NCBI GenBank assembly: GCA_965240325.2
Contig: OZ251227.1
Coordinates: 186,001-250,000, forward strand
Length of the DNA: 64,000 nucleotides
Origin: Rebecca billardiae RCC1528
Taxonomy: Eukaryota > Haptophyta
Direction of reading: 5' to 3'
Of the stretch, positions 12,920-24,996 are shown one piece after another. Each line of letters opens with the position of its first letter. Positions within the stretch are counted from its first letter, which is position 1. The notes beneath the pieces were generated by a model. That model had not been told where the DNA came from. It saw nothing but the letters and a program-made list of their open reading frames with translations, and searched no databases. The position numbers and the translations under genes are program-made.

Positions 12920-13975
12920 ATGGCAGGCGCTGAACTAGTGTCGCGCAACTCGACGGTCCTCGCGCACATTGTGCACATGCGGGACGAGACGTTGCGAGCG
13001 GGCGTGCGTGAATCACTCTTCCCCGCCATGGCTGCTACCGGCTGGAGCATTGGCGACGCGATTGAAGCCATCTGGGCGGGCAACACGTCACCGGAGGCAG
13101 GGGCTGGCGTCGACGCCAACTCGGCAGACGCCGTAGCTGCGCTCGCGGAGCTCGCGCGCGCTCCGCCACCTGACGCATCAGCCGCGCCACAGCTCGCCTT
13201 TGCATTCGTGCGCAACCCGGCGTCGCTCGCGGCGGCGCCGTCGGTCGACGGGGGCGCCGGCGTGGACTACGATCGGTCGCGCGCCTTCTGGCGCGCGCAA
13301 GCGCCTACGCTCGCCGCGATGCTCGGCGGTCTCGAGCGCACGCACGCGCCGGATGTGGAGGGCTCGCTGCGCTTTCTCGAGCACCTGGGCCACGCGCGCG
13401 CCGCCTCCAGCGCCGCCGACCCAGGCCGGGCGCTCGACTGCGGCACAGGCGTCGGGCGTGTCGCGCAGCACGTACTCCTGCGCCGCTTCGGCCTGGTCGA
13501 TCTCGTCGAGCAAGACGAGCGCTTCCTGGCGCAGGCGCGCGCGGAGCTGCCCGCAGAGCGCGTGGGCGAGTGCATGTGCGCACCGCTGCAGAGCGCGCCG
13601 CTCGACGCGGGCGGGCGGCGGTACACGTGCATCTGGGTGCAGTGGGTGCTGAACTACCTCACGGATGAGGACTGCGTCGCACTGCTCCGCCGCGCGGCGA
13701 GCGCACTCGCCCCAGCTGACGGTGTGCTGGTGGTGAAGGAGACGCACGTGCGTGCAGGCTCGGACGACTTGCTCGACCGCGGCGACGCAAGCATCTGCCG
13801 CGCCGAGGCGCATTTCGAGCGCCTCTTCGCAGAGGCTGGGCTGGCCATCCGCTCGTCCGCGCTCGATAGCGGCTTGCCTAGGGAGCTCCTCCCCGTGCGT
13901 ATGTGGGCGTTGAACCCGGCAGCACCGCCAGCAGCACGGACTGGCGATCAGACAGGCGACCGGGCGCCAATCTGA
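12920..13975 (+). CDS. Protein N-terminal alpha-amino methyltransferase (NTMT1/NRMT family)
   Basis: 351 residues from the ATG at 12920. A family-specific N-terminal block is present at about 116-140, DYDRSRAFWRAQAPTLAAML, followed by GG, which parallels the YW..V..T..GMLGG segment of NTMT1. The SAM-binding motif I is at 171-180 (ALDCGTGVGR). The later block IWVQWVLNYLTDEDC, then GVLVVKET, parallels IWIQWVxxHLTD and the closing strand of the family. Such enzymes methylate the exposed alpha-amino group of proteins after Met removal, using S-adenosylmethionine. The first ~100 residues are not conserved with the animal enzyme, so an upstream exon or a different start is possible. It lies 254 bp downstream of the ATP-grasp gene on the same strand. 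Confidence 0.8.
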   Translation: MAGAELVSRNSTVLAHIVHMRDETLRAGVRESLFPAMAATGWSIGDAIEAIWAGNTSPEAGAGVDANSADAVAALAELARAPPPDASAAPQLAFAFVRNPASLAAAPSVDGGAGVDYDRSRAFWRAQAPTLAAMLGGLERTHAPDVEGSLRFLEHLGHARAASSAADPGRALDCGTGVGRVAQHVLLRRFGLVDLVEQDERFLAQARAELPAERVGECMCAPLQSAPLDAGGRRYTCIWVQWVLNYLTDEDCVALLRRAASALAPADGVLVVKETHVRAGSDDLLDRGDASICRAEAHFERLFAEAGLAIRSSALDSGLPRELLPVRMWALNPAAPPAARTGDQTGDRAPI

Positions 13976-14357
13976 GGCAATTGTGAATTGAGCGCAGCAC
14001 TCTGACAGAGGGCGAGGTCGGTGGTCGTACTCAGTACGAGTCGTAGTCGGTCGTAGTCGATCATCATATATCATCAGCAGCAGCAGTCGTCGATCGATAG
14101 AGAGACGGAGAGAGAGCCCGCCTAAGTAAGAGACGGAGTCTGTCTGAGAGTATCTGACTCTGAGTACTACTGAGAGTGAGACTGAGAGAGACTCGGCTAG
14201 GCCTAGAGTCGTAGACGGTAGAGACGGCCAGACTCCGCCCGCCCAGACGGCCCAGAGAGCCAGAGGGACTGATGATGTCTGATCGACTATCCGGACTATC
14301 GAGCCCTGTCGTCAGTGTGGCTAGCAGTCATCATCACTGCTATATATATATATATGA
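13976..14357. other. GA-rich intergenic DNA
   Basis: Imperfect GA/GAC/CTGA-rich simple sequence (about 14090-14270), then a short (TA)n run at 14341-14355. No gene seen. Confidence 0.7.
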
Positions 14358-14363
14358 GCCGAC

Positions 14364-14640
14364 GTCAGTTGTATTGCCGCTTTGGATAGTGTGGTCAGTT
14401 GTATTGCCAAAAGCACTTTATGACTACCGTGGTCAGTTGTATTGCCGTTTTCAGTAGTATGGGTCAAGAATATTGCCGCTTTTGGATAGTGTGTCAACAA
14501 TATTGCCCCTCAAATACTGGTTTCAAACCAATGACCCTTTCACACTACTTGGTTCACGAATATTGCCGTTTTCGAGCTTGAACATAGTCTGCTCAGAAAT
14601 ATATTGCCCTTTTCATAACTATGTGTCAGTTGTATTGCCG
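14364..14640 (+). repeat. Left array of GTCAGTTGTATTGCCG-like units
   Basis: Eight recognisable units begin at about 14364, 14394, 14432, 14463, 14493, 14553, 14593 and 14625, spaced mostly 30-40 bp. The core is GTCARNNRTATTGCCG; first and last copies read GTCAGTTGTATTGCCG and internal copies vary (GTCAAGAATATTGCCG). The spacers are unrelated apart from an occasional TTTTGGATAGTGTG. The array is mirrored in reverse orientation at 18506-18725. Confidence 0.9.
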
Positions 14641-16601
14641 CCAGCAGCTGGTGGCTGGGGCACGACTCGCACTCAGGCAAGAGATAGGGGGGCCAAACCG
14701 CTCATTTAAAAAGAAAATCAAAGCCGCGGCGCATTTTCGCTCCTCCTTCGGCCTTTTAGGGTGGCGCGGAGCCTTTTTCTCGGACCCCGCTCGAAAACCG
14801 AGCTCCGACGCGTTCGGGCGCTCAGAGCTCGGTTCCGCTCGAGCACGAGCGGCCGGAGGCAGTGGACCGCCGCGCGCTCGCGACCTCTGAGACGCCGATA
14901 TGGTCTCGGGTGCGCGCGCGCGTGACGCTGGTGGGCGCTACTGGCCCGTGCCTTTGCGCCACCAGCGGCTCACCACCCGCTTCTTGGCCACCTCGCGCCG
15001 TGCGCGGCGCGCGTCGGCCGGCTTGAATTGGTGCGCTGCGTACGCCCGCTACGCTACCGCACGGTGTGGCGCATGATCAACTCGGACCAATGAGATCGAT
15101 GCTCGGACCAATCGTCCATGTATGTCTGTGAATGCCAAGCTCGCCTAACCTGCCCTACTGCGCCGGAATCGCCGTCAGCAGACCGGCGCGAGCTCGCGCA
15201 CAACACCTCCGCGGAGCTCGCAACTGTCATGTTCCGCTTGTAGGGCCCGTGTTTGCACCTGCCGTGGCACTTGCGATGGTCAGTACGTTGGGTATGGGTC
15301 ACGTGTGCCCGCTGATGGCGTCGGGGCGCCTCCCATTCGCCTCTCAGGACGTCGCGGACGTGCTCGCAGGCAGCGGTTGGCTCATTCGACAGGTCCGACG
15401 TGCACTCGACCGTGCCTGCAAGCGCGCCCCTGTGACGCTCATGCCTGCAGAAGCAGATGCAGATGGGCCCCCATGCACCCTGGTGCGCCCAAGACCGGCG
15501 GGAGCGTCAGAGACCTTCTCAATCTTGACACCTTGCACACGCCGGCGCTTGCCGTTGGGCTCTGCGCAGCCAGCCAGGAGCGCCGAACAGCGCCGGATCA
15601 GCCTCTGTAGGCCGAATATCCGCCCCAAAGCCCAGAAATAGCGCGGAACAGGGTAGGGCATACCTATATGGACCGATCCCATCCAGCCTGGTTTGGTGCA
15701 GAGACGCCAGCCACCGCCTGGAGCAGGCGTTTGCTGCCGAATCGCATGCTCGGCACTGTGCCGCACTGCGACGACGACAGATTTGACCTGCCTCGTAGGT
15801 CTCGGCCAGGGAGCGGTGACGGTTGGCTCGAGTGACTTTAAACCTTGACTATGACCGAGAGCACTCCCGGGCTGAGGACGTGGGGCCGGTGCTTTGGGTC
15901 TACTATGTCTGCAATACACCGTACGCGTGGCCGTATACACAGTCTGAAAACGTATCTCGCAGCTCGAGATCAGACGAGACTGTATTCATCAGCATGGCGC
16001 CTATATACACGGTGGGTATGTAACGACCAGTGGCTTCCAGGAAACTACATATTTGACAGCCTGCCAGTACACCGCCTATATCGCATGTTGGGACCTGCTG
16101 CTGCTGGGGACTCAGAACGATCTCGCCGAGATGCTCTATCAAACTGAGGTCGACATGGTCTATATGTCACATATAGGACGGCCGTTACATGCCGTTTCCA
16201 ATAAGTTCAGGCTCATTCTAATAGGTAAATATGGTAGCCGTTACGCCCTATAATCAGGGTATGTGCACCTGATTTTTTTACATGGCCGGCCCAGACCCCT
16301 CCAGAGGGCAAATGATCCAGCCCGAAATCAGCTCTAAACACTCGCTAGGACCCGCGCTCGTGGCCGTCAGTAACGCTACAGTGCCACTTTGGCCCCCCTA
16401 CAAGAGACTCGCGCAGCCCGTGTGCGCGTGCGTGCAGAGCTGCGACTGCCTGCGCGCGGCATGCAGGATACGCGCCTGCAACCAACCGACATGCCATCAT
16501 CATGTGGCCTGCGTAGCTCATCTTGACTTCCAGTAGCAGTCGGCGCTTCCCGGCTCCAGCCACAGTCAGGGACGTCCACTGACCCTATGGGGGGGGTGCA
16601 T

Positions 16602-16770
16602 TTAGACGAACCCCTGGGAGCCAGGGAGCGATGAGGGTACCAATCGAAAGATCTCCGGGGCGGCGGACGAAGCCGCAGGTTCAAAACCGAAGCCGCAGAC
16701 GATTTCGTATGTTTCTTTGTCCTTGAACGCGTCGTCACAGTCGAACACGGAGGACTCCATCGTGCTGAAC
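16602..16770 (-). pseudogene. Short protein-like fragment inside the inverted-array element
   Basis: The minus strand reads KKFSTMESSVFDCDDAFKDK followed by ETYEIVCGFGFEP and ends at a stop near 16602. Its residue composition is unlike the Arg/Ala-rich shadow ORFs around it. The frame upstream is compositional. Probably a gene fragment; family unknown. Confidence 0.3.
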
Positions 16771-17827
16771 TTTTTTTGGGGCTCCCGGACCGGTCTCTCG
16801 CACGATGGAGCTCCGCCGAGCGGGCGAGGAGACGAGACGCCTTGGAGGCCTTGATCCGGGCGCATCCCCTGGTTGGCCGCGGCACCCTGTCGCGCTCGCG
16901 CCCCGGGTGCACCTTCGTGCACTGAGAGTCACCGATGGGCGAGAAGCTGCTCGTCGACTCGAGCAAGCTGCGCGCTATCCGCGTCGAGCTGCTCGCGCCG
17001 GCGGCCACACCTCGCGGCGGTGCGGGCGTGCGCATGAGCTTGTCGGCTTCTAGCTGCTCGCGCCCCGGGCCGCGCCGTCAGCTCGTGGTGCCACGGGTAT
17101 GCGCACGAGCTCGTGCTTGGCTGCAGCTCCTCAGAGGACTGCCACAGCTGGCTGGCTCAGAGCTTGTTCGCGAGTGCTGAGGTGCGGCGTGGCCTGCGCG
17201 GTGCGCCGCAGCGGTCAATGCGTTGCTCGATGATCCTGCACTGCGCTACGTCTTGACTCGCGAGGGAGGCGCCGATATCGGGGCTGTGTGTAATGCGTCA
17301 TGGTCGCCCGGCGCAGAGCCGACGCCGCACGACGCAGCCCTCAGCCAACACCAGCGAACACGGTCTGCTATGCGAATTCTGGCGAGTTGGGGCCTTATTG
17401 AGGCGTATTTGGTCCTTCGATCGGCTGGGGGGAGCCCCCCCCAGACCCCCCCAGAGAGTCTGAATGCACCCCTGCTGGACGTCCCGGACAGTGACCGGAG
17501 CCTCCCGTCGCCGTCGCGCTTGCCGCCCGCCGGCGGCCGGCCGCCAGCGCCATCGGGACTGCTGCTACTTCAGCGGCCACGTGAGCCGCATCGCGTCCCA
17601 TGCCGCTGCACGCGCCGCCTCAAGCTGCGACCGCGCTCGCCAAGCCTGCCACTCGGGTTCCAGCAGCAGCAGGAAGCGTCGCCTGCCCCTCCTGCTTGCT
17701 GGCTCGTCGAGGCACGCGCGGCGCACCGCCCGCCGGTCGGTGCGTTGTGTCCCAGCTGGCAGTACGCCTTGGACTTCCTCCTCCACGGGCCAATCAGCCT
17801 GCGTTGACGAGTGCGACTGGCGCACGG

Positions 17828-18387
17828 TCAGCCACCTGCACACGGTTGGCCACAGGGCAGTCTGCTGTTGGAGTGATGACAATCGCAAAAAGGCACGCGC
17901 CAGCAGTGTTGCACGAGCGAGAGCGACGCGCGTTGGTTGATCGCCACGGTGTGAATGACAGTCGATGGCAGGCAGTGAGGGGGACGCGCGTCGCGTTGGT
18001 CAAGCTCCTTGAGGCCGTTGAAGAGCACACGCCCGTCGTGCACGTTCGACTCCCGCGAATCGGGGCGCAGCAACACACGCTCACCCTGCTTCACGCATGC
18101 ACCTGCATGCGCTGCCGTCGCAATGTCATCGACTGCGCGCTTGACGGTCCCGGAGTCGAAGTGAGCACGGAGCAACGCCGATTCGATCGAAGTCGCGACG
18201 GATTCTCGCCCGTCTCCGCGTAGACGGCGAGTAGCCCGAGGTGCACGCGCGTGTTGCACTGCGCGCGCATGCGGCAGCGTTTGTGCAGATTCCGCCATTC
18301 CGGTCCACGGTTCAGCTCGTCGTTCGGCTTGATGATGTCGAGGAACACGGCGCTACCCCGGCAGAGATCGTCGTCGTTGAACGTCAC
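17828..18387 (-). pseudogene. Frame-broken ORF inside the inverted-array element
   Basis: From about 18387 the minus strand reads DLCRGSAVFLDIIKPNDELN, then a stretch ending VHLGLLAVYAETGE. About 18200 the plausible frame shifts to one containing SVATSIESALLRAHFDSGTV and KRAVDDIATAAHAGACVKQG, continuing to a stop at 17828. There is no ATG at the first frame's start. The pieces look like one protein broken by a frameshift or an unrecognised intron. It is the best candidate for the element's own gene, but I see no transposase signature. Confidence 0.35.
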
Positions 18388-18505
18388 TCTTCTGGCCTGG
18401 GATCAGCTAGGCCTGCTCAAGGGCACGCCGGCGGCGCATGGGCGCCAGCGCCATCATCAGCGCGTGGGCGATCGCGGCAACAAACCTGAATCAAAGATGC
18501 GCAAA

Positions 18506-18725
18506 CGGCAACACAACTGACCCACACTACGCGACGGCAATACAGCTGGACAAAGTATTGGGCCATCATCCACGGCAATACACCTGACACAAGTATTCGA
18601 CGTTGGCAACAAGATTGACACGTGATTCCCAAACATGGAAAACGGCAATACAACTGACCAAGGTAGTCAAAACGTGCGTTTGGCAATACACCTGACCACA
18701 CTTTCCAAAACGGCAATACAGCTGA
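18506..18725 (-). repeat. Right array of the TTGTATTGCC-type units (inverted)
   Basis: Seven units read on the plus strand as CGGCAAYACANCTGAC, starting near 18506, 18534, 18572, 18603, 18642, 18679 and 18710. The reverse complement (GTCAGNTGTRTTGCCG) equals the left array unit. Confidence 0.9.
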
Positions 18726-18732
18726 CATTATC

Positions 18733-18758
18733 GCTCTCTCTCTCTCTCTCTCTCTCTA
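18733..18758. repeat. (CT)n microsatellite
   Basis: About 13 CT dinucleotides immediately outside the right array. Confidence 0.95.
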
Positions 18759-18772
18759 TACATACCGCCATA

Positions 18773-20790
<2,018 letters not shown>

Positions 20791-21670
20791 TCATCGATTC
20801 GGCGGCAGCTGCTGTGAGTGCAATTGGTCACCGTCCGCGCGCGGCGAGGCAGCTGGCCCGTGCCGCTGGCGGAGCACGTCACGCGTGTATGACACAGGGT
20901 GCAGGTACTCGTCGATCCGCTGGCCGACCGACTGCTCAGCCGTGTGCGCCGCGTTGGCACGCCGCATGTCTCCGGCGGTGACGGTCTGCTCAGACACGTG
21001 CATGTCTGTGTCGAAGCGGCCGGTGATCATCATCTGTGGCGGCACCTTGAAGCGCGCGTAAATGCGCAGGAAATAGTGGTACATGCCGTACAGGAAGAGG
21101 AAGATGGTCACAGACATGGCCATGGCAACCGGCCTGCGCACCGAAAGCAGCGCCGCGCAGGTTGCAGGGCGAGGCGTCAGCGCAGGAGCCCCCCCCCAAC
21201 CACCCACCCCGGTCAAATGCTGTCAGCGCCGCGCGCGCGCACCAGATGAATTCGAGCCAGGCGAAGAGCAGAGCGGAGAAGTGAAATGCAACCAGGCCGA
21301 TGCCGAAGAAGAAGAATGTGAGCCTGTACTCCTCCATCATCTCGTCCACCGCCTTGTGCATCGAGCCATCTGGACCCCGCAGCGCAAGGCCTGGACCGAG
21401 CATGGAGCAGAGCGTCGAGTTGAGCACGGCGACGAGCTCGAGGCCCATGGCCGTGGTGGTCACGCATAGATATGCCGTCTTGAGCGTCTCGTTCACGTGA
21501 TCGGGGATGTCCACCTGGATCAGGCCAGCGTACGCGAAGCCGGCGAGCAGCGACGCCTGCGTGCCAATGGCGACGCAGTTCTCCGTGTAAAAGTGCAGCT
21601 CCTTCTCGCGGATGCGCAGCAGGTTGACCTTCAGGTTCTGCTCGAGCGCGCGCTTATCTGCGTGCAGCAT
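20791..21670 (-). CDS. Orai-like calcium channel subunit, two exons
   Basis: The coding sequence is complement(join(20791..21133,21243..21670)), 256 residues, with a 109-bp GT-AG intron (21134-21242, donor GTGCGC, acceptor GTGCGCAG). Splicing joins FAWLEFIW to PVAMAMSVTIFLFLYGMYHY, completing the fourth membrane segment. The N-terminal LRIREKELHFYTENC and TM1 GTQASLLAGFAYAGLIQVDI match the Orai/CRAC family ([20 protein letters not shown] in animals). The hydrophobic segments near residues 37-53, 66-86, 110-135 and at the splice junction fit four TMs. At the position of the animal selectivity-filter Glu this protein has Gln52, with Asp54 two residues on, so permeation may differ. The C terminus after HPVSYTRD may contain a further unrecognised intron. 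Divergent from the gene at 21792. Confidence 0.85.
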
Positions 21671-21791
21671 CGCGCCTCACACGGACACGGGCTCTCGCGG
21701 ACGCGTACCCCTGAACACTCAAGCTAGCCAAGTGCCGTGGCCGCCATTGCCCACCGGTGTCCGGCGAGCCGAGCTCACACCCGTTTGCACG

Positions 21792-23288
21792 ATGGCGGCC
21801 ATGACACGGCTGGGCGGTGGATGGTGTATCCTCCTCCTCGCCCTTTGCACGGCGCAGCGCAGCGTGGAGGACGTCGCATGCGATCCTCCGCACTCGACCG
21901 CTCTTCTTCTCCTCGGCGCCGTCGCAGGCTCGCCCGTGGGGCTCGCAGACCTGGCCCAGCACACGCGCGCCCTCGCGACAAATGTCGCATCGCCGCTCGG
22001 CGCGCGGGTGATCGCGGTCTACGAGGTGACCGCGTGCGATCGCGAGCACGGCTCACGACGTCACCCCATGACGGAGCCAGCATGCGCGGCCGGGCTTGCG
22101 TCGAGTGCGCGCGACCGCGAGCGCGCGGTCGCGGCCGCACTCCGCGCCGAGCTGGGGCACTGGCTGCGTGCAGAGGGCCGCATGCGCCCAGCCGCCTGCG
22201 CGCCGCACAGAGACGAGGACGGCGTGTGGGTCGAATGCCTCGAGCCGGATCCGCATGGGGCGTGGCGCTCGGTGGCGACATCGCAGTGGCTCAAGCTCCG
22301 CGAGGCTTGGCGCCTCATGGAGGCGCTCGAAGCCGCTGGCGATGCTGGGGCCGCCCGGTTCGAGCTGGTTGCCAAGCTGCGCTTTGATGCGGTGCCTCTG
22401 CCCGAGTGGCGCATATGCGCCGCGCGGGACGGGCTGCGCGCGGACGCGGCGCCAGCGATCCACGCGATGAGCGACCTCGTCTTCTGGGGCGCGCGCGCAC
22501 ACGTGCGCATCGCTTCGCGCCTGTACGACGCCCTCTGCTACTTTGAGGGCGCCGAGGGCGCGCGCGCGCGGCGAGAGCGGGCAGCGCACGGTGCGCGCCC
22601 TCAGCTTGGCGCTGTCCAGAGGGCGGGAGATGCGAGCGCTGCGGGCTGCGTTGGCGCCGTCGGAAGCGCACTGGCTGCCCACGGCGGCCCGCGGCGCGAG
22701 CCGCTCAGCCGGCCCGTGAGCGTGTGCGCAATGCTGGCCTCCGTGCGCGCGCTGCCGCCTGCGGGCTGGCGGCGGCCGAGGCTCTACTCCAAGCTGGGCA
22801 CGCTGCCCTTCCCGAGGCTCCAACCGACGGGCGGCGCCGAGCCAGCGGGCGAGGTGGGGGGCATCGGGCGTGCGAAGGGCGCAGACGCTGCGGCGCTGCT
22901 CGAGGCGCATCTACAGGCCGCGCGCGACGCCGGCTGGGCGTGGGTCGATCCGCTCACGCCAGCTGCCGCCAGCAAGCAGCCAGTGCCGCCGCTGGCGCAC
23001 GCGCGCGCCAGCCGTTACGACTACCAGCCCGGCCTCTTCGTCTCTGAGAAGGACTTTGCGTGGTGGATGATTGCACACAATGTGACTGTGTGTGACTTGG
23101 GCGCGGGGACGAGTGGCGTGCTCCTCAAGGGCGAGGTGCACCCTCGGATCGGGCGCGATGACTGCGGCGGACTTCATCGGAGTCATCGGCATCGTGATCG
23201 TCTGCGTCAGCATCGTCGTCATCAAAAACGGCCTTCGGACTCTGTCTCAGACTCAGACTCAGCAGTACCTGTGCTGGGCAACTGCTAG
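21792..23288 (+). CDS. Secreted glycosyltransferase-like protein of unknown specificity
   Basis: The ATG at 21792 gives 498 residues; an ATG at 21801 is the alternative. The leader MTRLGGGWCILLLALCTAQR is a clear signal peptide. The mature region contains ATSQWLKLREAWRLMEALEA and ARFELVAKLRFDAVPLPEW, the pattern of an algal/plant family of Golgi proteins (often labelled DUF or glycosyltransferase-like) in which a residue series of the type V-K-x-R-x-D ends a beta strand. Later come DLVFWGARAHVRIASRLYDA and SEKDFAWWMIAHNVTVCDLG. The last ~40 residues are His/Asp/Ser-rich and may be read-through of an intron or a tail. Function is inferred from family resemblance only. Start codons of this gene and the Orai-like gene are 121 bp apart. 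Confidence 0.6.
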   Translation: MAAMTRLGGGWCILLLALCTAQRSVEDVACDPPHSTALLLLGAVAGSPVGLADLAQHTRALATNVASPLGARVIAVYEVTACDREHGSRRHPMTEPACAAGLASSARDRERAVAAALRAELGHWLRAEGRMRPAACAPHRDEDGVWVECLEPDPHGAWRSVATSQWLKLREAWRLMEALEAAGDAGAARFELVAKLRFDAVPLPEWRICAARDGLRADAAPAIHAMSDLVFWGARAHVRIASRLYDALCYFEGAEGARARRERAAHGARPQLGAVQRAGDASAAGCVGAVGSALAAHGGPRREPLSRPVSVCAMLASVRALPPAGWRRPRLYSKLGTLPFPRLQPTGGAEPAGEVGGIGRAKGADAAALLEAHLQAARDAGWAWVDPLTPAAASKQPVPPLAHARASRYDYQPGLFVSEKDFAWWMIAHNVTVCDLGAGTSGVLLKGEVHPRIGRDDCGGLHRSHRHRDRLRQHRRHQKRPSDSVSDSDSAVPVLGNC

Positions 23289-23447
23289 CTCAGAGCTATA
23301 TAGCCAGCCATCTGCCGACGGACGATAGACTCTACAGGCTGCTTCATCACAGTCGGGCCGGCAGCAGTATTAATTTAGTTAGTAGTCATCGTACAGTGTG
23401 CAGTAGAGTAGTAGATGATAGAGAGAGAGAGAGAGGGAGAGAGAGCG

Positions 23448-23520
<73 letters not shown>

Positions 23521-23838
23521 CCGAGTCGTGGGGCCCCACGGCCACGGGCACGGGCACGCCCGCCCGCCCGGGGGCGGGGGTGCCCGCCCGGGGGCGGGGG
23601 TGGGGCACGGCGCCGCACTGCGGAGTGCGGTTCGGTCACTGCGACTGTCTGCGACAGATCCGAGTCGTCCGTGATCCGCCCGATAATGAGAGTTCGATCA
23701 ATTACGCGCATATTAATTCAGGCGACGACGATATGACGACACTACGGAACGGTGTCGCGTCCGGCCGAGGCGAGCGGCGGTTCAGTAAACAACGTGGAGC
23801 CTGACATTCTGGCACCGGGCATCATATTGGTAACGTGT
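23289..23838. other. Intergenic DNA with GA tract and G-rich tandem
   Basis: Contains (GA)n at 23420-23518 and, right after it (23520-23610), a GC-rich block with two tandem copies of GCCCGCCCGGGGGCGGGGGT, with G-quadruplex potential. No gene seen. Confidence 0.7.
23420..23518. repeat. (GA)n microsatellite
   Basis: GA repeats with a few GGGA and GCGA interruptions in the first 35 bases, then pure. Confidence 0.95.
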
Positions 23839-24837
23839 TCAAGCGCCTCGCGGCGCCGCGCAATCCGCTTCGTACGCGCGCTGCGCTGCCTCGGCGGCGT
23901 CCGGCCGTGCGTCAGGCGGCAGCCGCGGCTCGTACGCGCGCTCGTGCAGCCAGAGCTGCGCGATCCACTTCTCGCCCTGGAGGACGGGCTCGCCGGCGTG
24001 CAGCGTGCGATCGTCTGGCGTGCCGTCCGCCGCCGCCGGGAAGAAGAGGAGCGCGCGCCCCTTGCGCGGCTGCACGCTCAGCGACGGCTGGCCCGCGGCC
24101 GAGAGGTCGCGGAACGCGGTGCCGCCGCCCGCGGGCACGTCGCACAGGTACACAAGGAGGGTGGCGAGCCGCTGCCCGCCGTTCTCGAGCTGCGCCTTCG
24201 GCACCTCGTCGAAGTGCCAGCCGAAGCGCTGCCCTACGCGGTACCGCACGATCTGCGGCTCCTCGAGCGTCGAGGGCGCAACGCCCGTGAGCTCGCACAC
24301 GCGGCCGACGAGCTCGGGCACTTCGGTGTGATGGACGTACCACGTGGTCGAGGTGCGCGCGGAGGCGGTGAGCGCCGAGAACGTCGCGGACTGCACCTCG
24401 TACGCTTCGCCCGATCTCGCCAGCTCCATCAGCCGGTCGCACTCGGCGTGCGGCATGAAGTCGTCCACCACCAGGACGGCCGGGTCGAGGTGGAGCAGCC
24501 GCGCGCTCTTGGAGGGCGGCGGCTCGAGCGAGGGCAGGGACTGGCGGAGCCAGCCCTCGGGCGCCTTCGTCGCCGCGGCGCCCTCCGGCATGTGCTTCTT
24601 GTGCACGCGCACCGCGTCGCGCCGCTCGGGCGGCGGGAAGATGCCCGCCGCGAGCTCGCGGTCGGCAATCTCGTACGGCTCGAAGTGAGACTTTTGCTTC
24701 TTGGCGCCAAGGAGCTGCGCGTGCGCGCGGAGCACGCGCGGCGCGAGGCTGAACGGCGACCCGCCCGTCCACGCCCCCACCTGCGCCGCCGTCGCCAAGG
24801 ACGCGACAACGACGACGAGCCGATGTCTCGCCGCCAT
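23839..24837 (-). CDS. Prolyl 4-hydroxylase-like 2-oxoglutarate/Fe(II) dioxygenase
   Basis: 332 residues from the ATG at 24837. The hydrophobic start (RLVVVVASLATAAQVGAW) is a signal peptide, so it should act in the ER or secretory path. The catalytic domain spans about 115-300. The iron ligands are His208 and Asp210 in FGWHFDE and His280 in DDRTLHAGEP; Lys290 in QGEKWIAQLW is the expected 2-oxoglutarate-binding Lys. VVDDFMPHAECDRLMELA and EEPQIVRYRVGQRFGWHFDE are typical of the P4H alpha-subunit family, which hydroxylates prolines of secreted hydroxyproline-rich or collagen-like proteins. Both the order and the spacing of the motifs are complete. It is head-to-head with the gene at 24997, 159 bp apart. 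Confidence 0.9.
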   Translation of the reverse strand: MAARHRLVVVVASLATAAQVGAWTGGSPFSLAPRVLRAHAQLLGAKKQKSHFEPYEIADRELAAGIFPPPERRDAVRVHKKHMPEGAAATKAPEGWLRQSLPSLEPPPSKSARLLHLDPAVLVVDDFMPHAECDRLMELARSGEAYEVQSATFSALTASARTSTTWYVHHTEVPELVGRVCELTGVAPSTLEEPQIVRYRVGQRFGWHFDEVPKAQLENGGQRLATLLVYLCDVPAGGGTAFRDLSAAGQPSLSVQPRKGRALLFFPAAADGTPDDRTLHAGEPVLQGEKWIAQLWLHERAYEPRLPPDARPDAAEAAQRAYEADCAAPRGA

Positions 24838-24996
24838 CGCTGGCCCGCGACCGTGCGAACACGCGGCGCTCGCCGACCCTGGAAGCCCGTCGTCGCTCTC
24901 GGCCAAGTACTTACGTCGACGAAACCGCAGCACTGTCAAGGGGTTGGCTGGACGGCTCGAGACGCCGCGGCGTCGGTCGTCGCCGAGAACGCGGCG
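24838..24996. promoter_or_regulatory. Putative bidirectional promoter (159 bp)
   Basis: Interval between the start codons of two divergent genes (24837 minus and 24997 plus). No TATA box is visible; the assignment is positional. Confidence 0.4.

Larger units (their letters stand above)
14364..18725. mobile_element. Candidate 4.4-kb element bounded by inverted TTGTATTGCC arrays
   Basis: The left array (forward) and right array (reverse complement) of the same unit face each other across about 3.9 kb. Subterminal tandem motifs in inverted orientation are characteristic of many DNA transposons, where transposase binds them. The interior is AT-richer at 15640-16270 and contains only degraded reading frames, so it would be non-autonomous or decayed. 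I do not see a recognisable transposase and did not find a clear target-site duplication. Confidence 0.5.

Noticed and set aside
14364-14640. CRISPR-like array
   Set aside because: The repeats are short, variable and irregularly spaced, the genome is eukaryotic, there are no cas genes, and a mirrored copy exists at 18506-18725.
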